From positions 124,001 to 188,000 of the forward strand of contig NZ_MSPW01000003.1 of assembly GCF_001955655.1 (NCBI RefSeq): a stretch of 64,000 nt of DNA. Direction: 5' to 3'. The notes under the pieces are model-generated. The model was not told where the DNA came from, made no database searches, and saw only the letters and a program-made list of their open reading frames with translations. This document shows positions 34,895 through 43,098 of this stretch, piece by piece. Each line of letters starts with the position of its first letter. Position 1 is the stretch's first letter. A program made the translations under genes and the position numbers. This DNA is from Viridibacillus arenosi (GTDB taxonomy: Bacteria > Bacillota > Bacilli > Bacillales_A > Planococcaceae).

Positions 34895-34925
34895 AGCATC
34901 CCTTGAATTTCAAGTGATGCTTTTT
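34895..34925 (+). terminator. Terminator
   Basis: Stem AGCATC-C-CTTG / CAAG-T-GATGCT plus TTTTT. It is 240 bases past the GNAT gene; no other plus-strand gene ends nearer. Confidence 0.65.
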
Positions 34926-34956
34926 AAATTCAGGCTATTGTGAAATGAGAATATTA

Positions 34957-35298
34957 CTATTCCGCAAATATCTTTGAGTATATAATTGGTGCTTTATTTT
35001 TAGAATATACATCAATAAGAGCAACTTCTTTTATTTGACCAGATATAGTAGCATTTCTTTGTGAACAGTAATCGAATGCTTTAGATAATTTTACTGGAGA
35101 CAACCTATTCGCTATAGTGCAATGCGGTATCCAACGAATAGGTATGTACAATGAATCCGGGTTATCATTAAATTGGTCAAAATTTTTATGATGGTTAGTA
35201 TGTAATTCAATCAAGTCCTTTGTAACGGTAGGTGATAACTTGAAATCTTCCTTTTTGGGAATACCATAACGCGTTCTACTTTTCATTCTAATATACAC
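34957..35298 (-). pseudogene. Truncated 2H-phosphoesterase (2'-5' RNA ligase family)
   Basis: A 113-residue frame from a GTG without a ribosome site. The sequence WIPHCTIANRL (H59, T61) is the second HxT motif of the family, followed by AFDYC and the C-terminal IKEVALIDVYS. The first HxT motif and about 60 N-terminal residues are absent, and upstream DNA does not contain them. Since catalysis needs both His motifs, this is most likely a 5'-truncated remnant. Confidence 0.65.
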
Positions 35299-35447
35299 AT
35301 TTATTTATGTGAATAAATTACATATTTTATCAAGGCATTATGCAGTATTCGATAATGTTTGTAAAGAAGAATCATCGCTCCAGATACAACTTATATTTAA
35401 CTTCTGTAAAAAAGTGCTTGAAATTGTATATGACTTCCTTTATATTG

Positions 35448-35469
35448 AAAGAGACTGAAGGGTATCTTT
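35448..35469 (+). promoter_or_regulatory. Operator copy 1 before the TetR gene
   Basis: 22-base imperfect palindrome AAAGA-N-AC-N6-GT-N-TCTTT ending just before the ribosome site of the TetR gene. The same sequence with one changed base recurs at 36107-36128. Probably autoregulatory. Confidence 0.65.
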
Positions 35470-35482
35470 TTTGGAGGTTCAA

Positions 35483-36085
35483 ATGAGAAAAGGTGAATTA
35501 ACAAGACGTAATATTATTCGGAAATCTGCTACAATTTTTAACAAAAAAGGTTACATGACAACATCGATGAATGACATTATTCAGGAAACGAATATTCAAA
35601 AAGGGGGGATATATCGACACTTTAAGGATAAAGAGCAGCTTATGGCAGAATCTTTTCATTTTTCTACTGAAATAATGCAAAATCATTTAAAGACGAGTGT
35701 TTTACAACACGAGAATGCAACGGACAGATTAATGGCATTTGTGGAGGCCTTTTTAGAATTAAGTGAAGGAGAACCGATAGTAGGTGGGTGTCCTATTTTT
35801 AACGCAGCCATAGAAATGGATGATTTAGAAGGGAATGCGTTACTGCCATCTATTAATGAAGCAATGGATATGATGATCAATTGGATAGTTAAAATTATAG
35901 AGGATGGTATTAGTAATCAGGAGTTGAAGCAGTCTGTAAAGCCATACGATACGGCGATATATATTGTTTCAACATTAGAAGGTGGGCTCGTATTAGACCG
36001 ATTAAAGAATGATGAACAATTAACAAAGATCATAAGCAATAATTTGAAACAATATATTTCAATGATTGCGACTGAGCGGCAATAA
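35483..36085 (+). CDS. TetR-family transcriptional regulator
   Basis: 200 residues; the ATG is six bases after TTGGAGG. N-terminal HTH (8-52): TRRNIIRKSATIFNKKGY, TSMNDIIQETNIQKGGIYRHF with the recognition helix, then KDKEQLM. The C-terminal ligand domain has GCPIFNAAIEMDD, seen in YxaF/LmrA-like TetRs (recalled). It is first in an apparent operon with an alpha/beta hydrolase and LpdA. Both the TetR gene and the hydrolase gene are preceded by the same 22-base palindrome, the likely binding site. Confidence 0.92.
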   Translation: MRKGELTRRNIIRKSATIFNKKGYMTTSMNDIIQETNIQKGGIYRHFKDKEQLMAESFHFSTEIMQNHLKTSVLQHENATDRLMAFVEAFLELSEGEPIVGGCPIFNAAIEMDDLEGNALLPSINEAMDMMINWIVKIIEDGISNQELKQSVKPYDTAIYIVSTLEGGLVLDRLKNDEQLTKIISNNLKQYISMIATERQ

Positions 36086-36106
36086 AGCCGTCTTTTTTAT
36101 AACTAA

Positions 36107-36128
36107 AAAGAGACTGAAAGGTATCTTT
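36107..36128 (+). promoter_or_regulatory. Operator copy 2 before the hydrolase gene
   Basis: Same palindrome as 35448-35469 except one base in the spacer, ending nine bases before the ribosome site of the hydrolase. The flanking T-run TCTTTTTT is also shared. Confidence 0.65.
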
Positions 36129-36144
36129 TTTAAGGGGGATTATT

Positions 36145-37017
36145 ATGAAATATATAGTATTCATTTCTTTCGTAGTAATTATTTTATTTTTGAGGAGATA
36201 TATCATACAGCATATTTTCACACCGAAAGTAAAGGTGGATAAAAAATACCCGAATTCAACTTATGAAGACATTAAAATTGAGCTGAGTATTGGAACAATG
36301 CGAGGATGGCTTATTAAAAGTGAGCGGGCAAGAGGTTGCTTTCTATTGGTACATGGATGGAGTTCTAATAAATCAGACATGTTACGATATGTCGATCCCT
36401 TATTAGCTAACGGTTTTGACGTGATAACTGTAGATGTTCTTGGTCATGGGCAAAGTGAGTCATCAGAAAAACAAGTGAGTATTGAATCGTTTGTCCAAAG
36501 TATAACAGCAACGATTGATTATTTATCGAAGAGGCCAGATATTAATAGTAAAAAAATCTATATTTTAGGGCATTCAATGGGTGGGGTAGCTGCAAGTATT
36601 GTGAATTCTACAGATTCGAGGATTAAAGCACTTATTACAGATTCAATGCCTACATCATTAAAAAGTATTAGCAATTCAATGGCTGAGAAAGTATCACTTC
36701 CATATATTCCGTTTGGATGGCTATTTGTCAGCTGGTTTCTTTTACGGGGAGGTGTTTTTTTAAAAGCTAGAAGAGAATGGTGTTTAGAAAGAATATTAAA
36801 AAACCAACAGGCTCCATCTCTTGCCGTACACTCTATTCAGGATAAAAAAGTAACGATTTCAAATGTGGATGTCCTATTAAATGATAGCAACTTTAAACAA
36901 GTAATTAAAGTTGCAACAAAAGGCCATCACAATTGTGTAAAAGATAAAAATTTTTGGGATAACGTTTTTCATTTTATAGCAAATCATGAGGGGGATACAG
37001 TAGATGAAGTATATTGA
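36145..37017 (+). CDS. Alpha/beta hydrolase with N-terminal membrane anchor
   Basis: 290 residues, ATG with AAGGGGGAT upstream. A hydrophobic N-terminus (3-24) probably anchors it, with the enzyme inside or just outside the membrane. Catalytic features: oxyanion segment [10 protein letters not shown] (67-76), nucleophile S144 in GHSMGG, and the acid/base His in GHHNC (261-262). The family covers esterases, lipases and acyl-transferases; no specific substrate. Its last 14 bases overlap the start of lpdA, so the two are translationally coupled. Confidence 0.9.
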   Translation: MKYIVFISFVVIILFLRRYIIQHIFTPKVKVDKKYPNSTYEDIKIELSIGTMRGWLIKSERARGCFLLVHGWSSNKSDMLRYVDPLLANGFDVITVDVLGHGQSESSEKQVSIESFVQSITATIDYLSKRPDINSKKIYILGHSMGGVAASIVNSTDSRIKALITDSMPTSLKSISNSMAEKVSLPYIPFGWLFVSWFLLRGGVFLKARREWCLERILKNQQAPSLAVHSIQDKKVTISNVDVLLNDSNFKQVIKVATKGHHNCVKDKNFWDNVFHFIANHEGDTVDEVY

Positions 37018-38398
37018 TACACTTGTAATTGGTGCAGGTCCAGGAGGATATGTGGCAGCCATTCGCGCTACTCAAAAGGGGCAAAATGTTACTATTGTAG
37101 AGAGAGAGTATTTAGGAGGAGTTTGTTCGAATGTCGGTTGTATCCCATCAAAAGTGCTGATTTCAGTAGGTCACCGTTTTGAGCAAGCAAAGCATTCTGG
37201 TGATATGGGTGTTGTTGCAGAAGAAGTAAAACTTAACTGGGCAAAAGTGCAAGAATTCAAAAGCGGCGTAGTTTCTAAATTAGTAGGCGGCGTTAAAGGT
37301 CTATTAAAAGGCAACAAAATCGACATCGTGAACGGTGAAGCATACTTCGTAAATGCAAATACAGTACGTGTAATTGATGGTGGCAGTGAACAAACGTACA
37401 CATTCAAAAATGCAATCATTGCAACAGGTTCTCGACCGGTTGAAATTCCAACATTTAAATTCACTAAACGAGTAATTAATTCAACTGATGCTCTTACTTT
37501 ACCAGAAGTACCGGAAAAATTAGTTGTCATTGGTGGGGGTTACATCGGTACTGAACTAGGTTCTGCTTATGCGAATTTAGGTTCTCAAGTAACAATCATT
37601 GAAGGGGGGAAAGACATCTTAGCTGGTTTCGAAAAGCAAATGACACAAGTTGTGAAAAAAGGTTTAAAGAAAAAAGGCGTAGAAGTTGTGGTTGGCGCAT
37701 CAGCTAAAGGCGTAGAAGAAAATGAAAACGGCGTAGTTGTAACATATGAAGCTGATGGAGAAGAAAAAACAGTTGAGGCTAACTATGTATTAGTAACTGT
37801 AGGTCGACGTCCAAATACGGATCAATTAGGTCTTGAAGCAGCAGGTATCGAATTCGCTGAACGCGGTTTACTAAAAGTAGATAAACAATGTCGTACTTCA
37901 GTACCTAACATTTATGCAATTGGAGATATCGTATCTGGTCTACAACTTGCACATAAAGCATCTTATGAAGGTAAAGTGGCTGCCGAAGCAATCGCTGGCG
38001 AAAATTCGATCGTAGATTATTTAGCAATACCTGCCGTATGCTTTACAGATCCAGAGCTTGCAACTGTTGGTTTCAATGAGGAGCAAGCAAAGGCAGAAGA
38101 TATCGAAGTGAAAACAGCAAAATTCCCATTCGCTGCAAACGGCCGTGCATTAGCTTTAAATGCAACTGAAGGTTTTGTGAAACTTGTTGCACGTAAAGAA
38201 GATAATTTATTAATTGGAGCTCAAATCGTTGGTACTGGTGCATCTGATATGATTGCAGAAATGGCTGTTGCGATTGAAGCGGGTATGACTGCCGAAGATA
38301 TCGCATTAACAATACACGCTCACCCAACTTTAGGTGAGATTACAATGGAAGCAGCTGAGGTAATTATAGGGAGACCAATTCATATTGTGAAAGCATAA
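37004..38398 (+). CDS. lpdA: Dihydrolipoyl dehydrogenase (LpdA-type)
   Basis: 464 residues. FAD motif GAGPGG (10-15); redox disulfide C41-x4-C46 in [13 protein letters not shown] (the usual Leu after the first Cys is Ser here); NAD motif GGGYIG; AIGDIV second FAD motif; and the C-terminal interface HAHPTLGE with the catalytic His/Glu pair. This is a complete E3 enzyme. It is not next to E1/E2 genes; it follows TetR and a hydrolase and overlaps the latter. Its codon use (many GTA, GAA, GGT) looks more like a highly expressed housekeeping gene than its neighbours. It may be a second E3 or another pyridine-nucleotide disulfide reductase with an altered partner. Confidence 0.92.
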   Translation: MKYIDTLVIGAGPGGYVAAIRATQKGQNVTIVEREYLGGVCSNVGCIPSKVLISVGHRFEQAKHSGDMGVVAEEVKLNWAKVQEFKSGVVSKLVGGVKGLLKGNKIDIVNGEAYFVNANTVRVIDGGSEQTYTFKNAIIATGSRPVEIPTFKFTKRVINSTDALTLPEVPEKLVVIGGGYIGTELGSAYANLGSQVTIIEGGKDILAGFEKQMTQVVKKGLKKKGVEVVVGASAKGVEENENGVVVTYEADGEEKTVEANYVLVTVGRRPNTDQLGLEAAGIEFAERGLLKVDKQCRTSVPNIYAIGDIVSGLQLAHKASYEGKVAAEAIAGENSIVDYLAIPAVCFTDPELATVGFNEEQAKAEDIEVKTAKFPFAANGRALALNATEGFVKLVARKEDNLLIGAQIVGTGASDMIAEMAVAIEAGMTAEDIALTIHAHPTLGEITMEAAEVIIGRPIHIVKA

Positions 38399-38469
38399 TG
38401 GGTATACTTCGATTATCAAAATGATCATATTGTTTTTTAATAGATTTAGAAATAGAAATACTCAAAATC

Positions 38470-38512
38470 AGAACCTAATTTGAGCAATCTTTGTTCAAAT
38501 TAGGTTCTTTTC
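38470..38512 (+). terminator. Terminator of the TetR-hydrolase-lpdA unit
   Basis: 18-bp stem AGAACCTAATTTGAGCAA / TTGTTCAAATTAGGTTCT with one G-U, TCT-type loop, then TTT. Confidence 0.9.
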
Positions 38513-39261
38513 ATATGCAGCTAAATTAATGTTTGAAAAATTATTCAATATTTATTCCAAAGCACCAGTGATAATTCTAGTTCAACTTTAAAAATACGGT
38601 TAAATTTTATTCAAAACGGTACGATTTAGTTTCAAATCTCTAACAAATCCTATCAAATCTACACGTAAATTACTCCATTTGGCTCAATAATGGAATAACT
38701 TAACTGAAGCCTTACAAATTCAACAAGCCACAGATAATTTCTAAATTTAAAAATTATAAGAGAAAAATTCTAGAAATTCAGTTCTTTGTTCTCCCACTTA
38801 CCTAACATAAATATAAATTAGAATATATCTCAAACAAAATTTTACAAGTTCAAATTAAGAAATCTTTAATTTGACTTAAGGTATTTTTAAGATTTCGTAT
38901 TTATAATAAAGTTACTAATACACTAAAGGGTATAAACAGAATTAAAATTAATATTGAATGCTTGTTTCGGTATCTCGCACTTATACAGAAGTTTATTCTC
39001 TAATTGTAATTGATGAATAGTGGAATTAAGTAAGTTTTTTCATATGAAAGAAAAGAACAAAGAAATTACAAAAATGAGAAGTAACCTAATTTTTTTTGTT
39101 TAGGTTAATTGTATCTAAAACAGGAGAATCATTTCTCATATCAACAAAACATTAAACAAAAACACCCCTCCTTCGAAGTAGGTTTGGTAAAAACTTAATG
39201 AAGTCAAAAAAGCACCTCTTATTGAGTAATATGGTAAAATTTGTAGTGGAGGAAATTCAAT
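38513..39261. other. Long AT-rich spacer
   Basis: About 750 bases, with no frame showing protein character and no start with a ribosome site until the next gene. A weak hairpin TAACCTAA / TTAGGTTA (39082-39107) is the only structure seen. Possibly a fully decayed gene region. Confidence 0.5.
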
Positions 39262-39825
39262 TTGAAAAAGAAATATATTTATATTCTATTAACTGATACG
39301 GGTACTCTTTTTTCGAAAACCATAAAACAATATACAAAAGCTCCTTACAATCACGCATCTATCGCTTTTGATTTAAATTTAAATGAAATGTACAGTTTCG
39401 GAAGAAGGAATCCAAGAAACCCTATAAATAGTGGGTTTGTAAAAGAAGATGTATTAGAAGGTATATATAGGGCATTCCCACAAACAAAATGTGTTCTATA
39501 TAAATTTGAAGTGGATGAAGAAAAAATAGAAAAAATGAAGAGCATAATAGATAAATTCGAGAAAAATAAAGAATTATATTATTATAATCTACTAGGTATA
39601 GTTGGTGTAGCATTTAATGAACCTATTGAACCCCGGAATTCCTTTTTTTGTTCACAGTTTGTGGGAGAAGTTTTAAATAGAGCTGGTGTTATTTATTGGG
39701 ATAAACGCACATCATTAGTTACACCAAATGATTTTAGAAATTTACCAGGATTTGAAGTGGTATTTGAAGGAATGCTATTTGAATATGAACCTATTAAAAG
39801 TAGAATCTTAGTTCAAGAAAGTTGA
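39262..39825 (+). CDS. Permuted NlpC/P60 (YiiX/YebB-like) papain-fold protein
   Basis: 187 residues from a TTG with GGAGGAAATT upstream. The circularly permuted order of this superfamily is visible: H31 in YNHASIAFD comes first, then the nucleophile C130 in FFCSQFVGEVL, and a proline/aromatic tail. The IYILLTDTGTLFSK head is typical of the YiiX-type proteins. No signal peptide, so it is cytoplasmic. Such proteins are suspected amidases or lipid hydrolases; the substrate here is unknown. Confidence 0.8.
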   Translation: MKKKYIYILLTDTGTLFSKTIKQYTKAPYNHASIAFDLNLNEMYSFGRRNPRNPINSGFVKEDVLEGIYRAFPQTKCVLYKFEVDEEKIEKMKSIIDKFEKNKELYYYNLLGIVGVAFNEPIEPRNSFFCSQFVGEVLNRAGVIYWDKRTSLVTPNDFRNLPGFEVVFEGMLFEYEPIKSRILVQES

Positions 39826-40052
39826 CATTATTCATTTTTTTAAATGTAACATACTAAAAGATTCCATTGATCTTAAAGTAAAACTTATTCATCATAGGGC
39901 AAAGATTATTTTGGAAAAGTATTTCAATGTATATTTTTGTTCAACCTTCATTTAAGCTGCCTTTCTAATAAATTTTATACGGTTTACTTTTTACAGTATT
40001 TTAATATGCTATGATAAAAAGTATAATTATCAAAATATTAGGGGGCTTTAAA

Positions 40053-40517
40053 TTGATTACATTAAAACCGATGAATCAAGAAGAGTTTAATCAGTATCTG
40101 TTTTTTGCTATTGAAGACTTTGCAAAAGACAAAGTGACTTCAGGCAATTGGAGTGAAGATGAAGCAATTGATCTCTCTAAAAAAGAATTTTCTCGTCTAT
40201 TACCAAAAGATGAGAAATCAGAGCATAATCATTTATTCTCAATCTTTCACAACCAACAGTTAGTAGGAATGATTTGGATTGCTCAAACATCAACTACAAA
40301 TCTAAATGAAGGCTTTATTTACGACTTTATCATTTATGAGCAACATCAAGGGCGGGGTTATGGTAAGCAAGCTATGAAAGAAACCGAAATTATTGCTAAA
40401 AAGCTAGGTATTAATAAAATTGGACTACACGTATTTGGCCATAACAAGATTGCTCGTGGATTATATGAAAAGTTAGGCTATGAAATTACGAATATATCAA
40501 TGTCTAAATCCATTTAA
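40053..40517 (+). CDS. GNAT-family N-acetyltransferase
   Basis: 154 residues. The TTG at 40053 follows AGGGGGC by six bases; an ATG 14 codons upstream has no site and would add an unlikely hydrophobic head. Features: LVGMIWIAQ beta strand, YDFIIYEQHQGRGYGKQAM with the acetyl-CoA loop QGRGYG, and HVFGHNKIARGLYEKLGY. A typical single-domain GNAT with unknown acceptor. It has its own terminator. Confidence 0.9.
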   Translation: MITLKPMNQEEFNQYLFFAIEDFAKDKVTSGNWSEDEAIDLSKKEFSRLLPKDEKSEHNHLFSIFHNQQLVGMIWIAQTSTTNLNEGFIYDFIIYEQHQGRGYGKQAMKETEIIAKKLGINKIGLHVFGHNKIARGLYEKLGYEITNISMSKSI

Positions 40518-40593
40518 TAAAGGCATACATAGTACATTATTGTATTATTATCAAATAATTTTTTGTAAAACCAATTTAACATTTCATTGTAGA

Positions 40594-40637
40594 AGAAACA
40601 TTTCTGAACGATTTTTGTTCAAAATAGTTTCTTTTTA
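40594..40637 (+). terminator. Rho-independent terminator
   Basis: Arms AGAAAC and TGAAC pair with GTTCA and GTTTCT around a T-rich loop; TTTTTATTT follows. Confidence 0.65.
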
Positions 40638-40728
40638 TTTGCTATGAAATAAAAATTCTAATTCAAAATGAATTTAATAATGTGGTACGCCTTAATTCAA
40701 ACAAAAAAATCGCATTTTCATGATTAAT

Positions 40729-40754
40729 TGATTCCGAATGCAATGTCGTTCGTC
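40729..40754 (+). promoter_or_regulatory. Candidate ECF-type (autoregulatory) promoter
   Basis: TGATTC (40729-40734), 16 bases, CGTC (40751-40754). ECF promoters have TGAAAC-N16-CGTC or CGTA; the -35 matches four of six. The resulting leader would be short (about 15 bases before the ATG). Confidence 0.35.
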
Positions 40755-40776
40755 TTTTAATGAAAGGGGGGATTTG

Positions 40777-41298
40777 ATGATGCAGGAACCGTTTAAACAA
40801 CTCTATATTTTACATAGTGATGGCATTTATAAATACATATTTTTCATGGTTAATAATAAGGAACTTGCCGAAGATTTGACGCAAGAAACGTTTTTTAAAG
40901 CATTTAAGCAATTTCAAACCTTCCGGAACGAAGCTGCAATCATTACTTGGCTAAAGCGAATTGCAAGAAACCTTGTCTATGATTATTATCGCAAGAAGCG
41001 ATTAATTCAATTCTTACCACTTACATTTAAGATGGAGTATCAAGACGATACACAAACGCCGGTTGAATTACTTGAAACAGCTGAGGAAATGGCGGTTCTT
41101 TATGGGGCATTAAGAAAGTTAAAATTAAATCATAGAGAAACGATTGTATTACGAAAAATTGAAGGCCTATCAGTGAAAGAAACAGCCCAATTCCTCGAAT
41201 GCACTGAAGCGAAGGTTAAAAACAACACAGTTCGTGCAATCGCTGCACTAAAAAAGGTTTTACAAGAAGGGGGTCATGATGATGGAGCGTTTAGATGA
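40777..41298 (+). CDS. ECF-type RNA polymerase sigma factor
   Basis: 173 residues from an ATG after AAAGGGGGGA. Region 2: LYILHSDGIYKYIFFMVNN, then AEDLTQETFFKAF (core-binding and -10 recognition) and WLKRIARNLVYDYYR. Region 4: LNHRETIVLRKIEGLSVKETAQFLECTEAKVKNNTVRAIAAL-type HTH for -35 recognition. No C-terminal extension. The stop overlaps the next gene by 23 bases, the usual coupling of an ECF sigma factor to its anti-sigma factor. Confidence 0.93.
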   Translation: MMQEPFKQLYILHSDGIYKYIFFMVNNKELAEDLTQETFFKAFKQFQTFRNEAAIITWLKRIARNLVYDYYRKKRLIQFLPLTFKMEYQDDTQTPVELLETAEEMAVLYGALRKLKLNHRETIVLRKIEGLSVKETAQFLECTEAKVKNNTVRAIAALKKVLQEGGHDDGAFR

Positions 41299-42283
41299 CA
41301 AATTACAGAAATTAAATACAATAAAGCGTTCACAACAGGAGAAGTTACATACGTTTGAAAAACTATCGGATCGGATTGACAGGCTACCCACAAGGAAAAT
41401 AAATTGGCAAGTTCCTGTAGTACTTGCATCTACTGTTGTTATCTGTATCATTGTACTCCTGACGACTCTTAATAGCCCTTTACAAAAGCCATCATTAACA
41501 ACAGCTACTGAACCAATAACCAATTTTACTTCTACAGTGGAACTAAAACGCATATATTATGTTGATTGGCCTAATAATATAAGTTTTGACAGCTTTCTAG
41601 CAAGAGCTTCAAAACTTTACTTGGATATGAATATAATTGAGGATAAACAACAACTTTCAACATTTAGTTATTATTTTAGTCACCTAAAAGAAGTTCAGCA
41701 TATAAATAAGAGTGAACTTGAACCTTTTAATGACTTCGTTTTGACAGCAAAAGACAGACGAGAATGGCGCATCAAAATTTATAAAATACCAGGTGAGTCA
41801 TCAATTTTAAGAGACATGCAAACCAACAGGTATTTTCAAGTCAAAGACGAAACTGGCAACTTTGACGAAAAATTACTAAATGCAGTCTTTGTACAAAAAA
41901 ATATAAAAGAGTTCTATTTGAGTCTAATTGTGAACGTTATTCCATCATTAGTATTTTTAATACAATATATAGCAATCAGAAACACTTATATTCCTGCCAT
42001 TCCTAAACTTCAAAGAAAAAATCGAGATCGTATAATTCAATTGGTCATTTGGATTATTAGCTTATTCACCATTATATTTCTTGCTCTTTACTATCATCCA
42101 ATAAATATACTAGTACTATTATCCATCCTAACATTAGCTATTTTGAGCAAATTTTATTTCGATTGGATATTCATTCGTGAACATCATGATATAAAGTTAC
42201 AACAAAAATATAAGTTGTATTTAAGTATACAAATTATTATTTACTTATTAATGATTTGTATGTTAATCGTCATCATCCACTAA
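41276..42283 (+). CDS. Polytopic membrane protein, putative anti-sigma factor
   Basis: 335 residues; three consecutive ATGs follow AAGGGGG, the third (41282) may be used. Residues 1-43 are a charged cytoplasmic helix, suited to bind a sigma factor. TM1 is about 46-65; an extracytoplasmic domain of about 140 residues follows (65-205); then four more helices near 210-232, 252-271, 274-294 and 310-334. No zinc-binding HxxxCxxC motif is visible. Classical anti-sigma factors have one helix, so five helices is unusual. The role is inferred from position and overlap. Confidence 0.65.
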   Translation: MMMERLDDKLQKLNTIKRSQQEKLHTFEKLSDRIDRLPTRKINWQVPVVLASTVVICIIVLLTTLNSPLQKPSLTTATEPITNFTSTVELKRIYYVDWPNNISFDSFLARASKLYLDMNIIEDKQQLSTFSYYFSHLKEVQHINKSELEPFNDFVLTAKDRREWRIKIYKIPGESSILRDMQTNRYFQVKDETGNFDEKLLNAVFVQKNIKEFYLSLIVNVIPSLVFLIQYIAIRNTYIPAIPKLQRKNRDRIIQLVIWIISLFTIIFLALYYHPINILVLLSILTLAILSKFYFDWIFIREHHDIKLQQKYKLYLSIQIIIYLLMICMLIVIIH

Positions 42284-42417
42284 CCATACTCTAAATCGCC
42301 CTAATAATCTAAAATTCGACGAATAAATAATGATGAACTTCCCAATGATGTTTTTAGACATACAAAAAAGGGAAATACATGTTAATCAAGAAATTTATGA
42401 TGGAGGGGGATTAAGAA

Positions 42418-42723
42418 ATGGTAATTCTATTATTACTTGTGCTCGTGATTCTATGCATGATCCCTTTGCTTCTTTTGGATTCACGAATAGGAATGAAAGA
42501 GGCGAATATAGATCGTGCGATTGAAATACTTGAGGATGAACTTGAAACAGGTAAGTTAAAACTCTTTAAGAAACCTCAATTCAAACCTAATTTCAAATTA
42601 AGATTTGCTCATATGAAGCAAAAAACAGCTAGTAGATGGCAAGGCTTTAAAGAAAAGTCTATTCATTATAAGGATAAATTCCAATCATGGCAGCAAAGTT
42701 TAATCAATTCTTATCGTAAATAA
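42418..42723 (+). CDS. Small single-helix membrane protein with basic tail
   Basis: 101 residues, ATG with TGGAGGGGG upstream. One hydrophobic helix (1-21) followed by a helical acidic segment (IDRAIEILEDELETGK) and a strongly basic C-terminal region with many F/K/W residues. Probably an N-terminal anchor with a cytoplasmic tail. Third gene of the sigma/anti-sigma cluster, before a strong terminator. Unknown family; a partner of the sigma system is possible. Confidence 0.65.
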   Translation: MVILLLLVLVILCMIPLLLLDSRIGMKEANIDRAIEILEDELETGKLKLFKKPQFKPNFKLRFAHMKQKTASRWQGFKEKSIHYKDKFQSWQQSLINSYRK

Positions 42724-42733
42724 TGAGTAAATT

Positions 42734-42771
42734 AAAATACCTCAGCATTTAATGCTGAGGTATTTTTTTTT
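42734..42771 (+). terminator. Terminator of the ECF sigma operon
   Basis: Stem AAAATACCTCAGCATT / AATGCTGAGGTATTTT and a run of nine T. Confidence 0.95.
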
Positions 42772-42876
42772 GTAAACGGATTAGATTTAAATCTACTCAT
42801 TTAAATAACATACGAGAAGGTAAAAGAAAGTGATTAATCAGATTAAATTCATTGGCCTACAAATTACCTATTAATA

Positions 42877-42905
42877 TTGTTATACTAAAAATAGGCACAT
42901 ATAAT
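42877..42905 (+). promoter_or_regulatory. Promoter of the Bcr/CflA transporter leader
   Basis: TTGTTA (42877-42882), 17-base spacer, TATAAT (42900-42905). It lies about 190 bases before the transporter, leaving a long structured leader. Confidence 0.7.
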
Positions 42906-42934
42906 AGATTATACGTCTGAAAACCCTTATTTCT

Positions 42935-42968
42935 ATACGTGTTTATACCCTCCTATAGGTATACGTAT
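42935..42968 (+). promoter_or_regulatory. Leader hairpin holding an anti-Shine-Dalgarno sequence
   Basis: Inner stem TATACC / GGTATA and outer stem ATACGT / ACGTAT with a 3-base bulge. ACCCTCCTAT (42947-42956), partly in the loop, is perfectly complementary over ten bases to ATAGGAGGGT at the transporter ribosome site (43081-43090). It can thus pair locally or with the ribosome site. Confidence 0.55.
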
Positions 42969-42996
42969 TCATAATCATTAAAAGAGGTGTAAGCTC

Positions 42997-43044
42997 ATGT
43001 TATTTTTTGAACGAATTAAAATGATGGTTCCTCCTATTCCATAG
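42997..43044 (+). CDS. Leader peptide before the Bcr/CflA transporter
   Basis: 15 codons, MLFFERIKMMVPPIP, with its own GAGGTG site seven bases upstream of the ATG. The two Pro codons CCT CCT plus AT form CCTCCTAT, complementary to ATAGGAGG of the transporter ribosome site. Translation of, or stalling on, this leader would decide whether the ribosome site is free. This is the logic of cat and erm translational attenuation. Consecutive prolines are slow to translate. Not a housekeeping gene; function inferred. Confidence 0.6.
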   Translation: MLFFERIKMMVPPIP

Positions 43045-43089
43045 CTACAAAAGATTGTAATACCTGAGATTTTCTAAGTTATAGGAGGG
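43030..43089 (+). promoter_or_regulatory. Anti-SD / SD pairing that may mask the transporter start
   Basis: CCTCCTAT (43030-43037, inside the leader ORF) pairs perfectly with ATAGGAGG (43081-43088), enclosing a 43-base loop. The transporter site AGGAGGG stands nine bases before its ATG. Confidence 0.55.
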
Positions 43090-43098
43090 TTATTAGAA

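Noticed and set aside
42330-42524. 64-codon frame overlapping the start of the 101-residue membrane protein gene
   Set aside because: Poor start context; the overlapping frame has a strong site and a clear helix.
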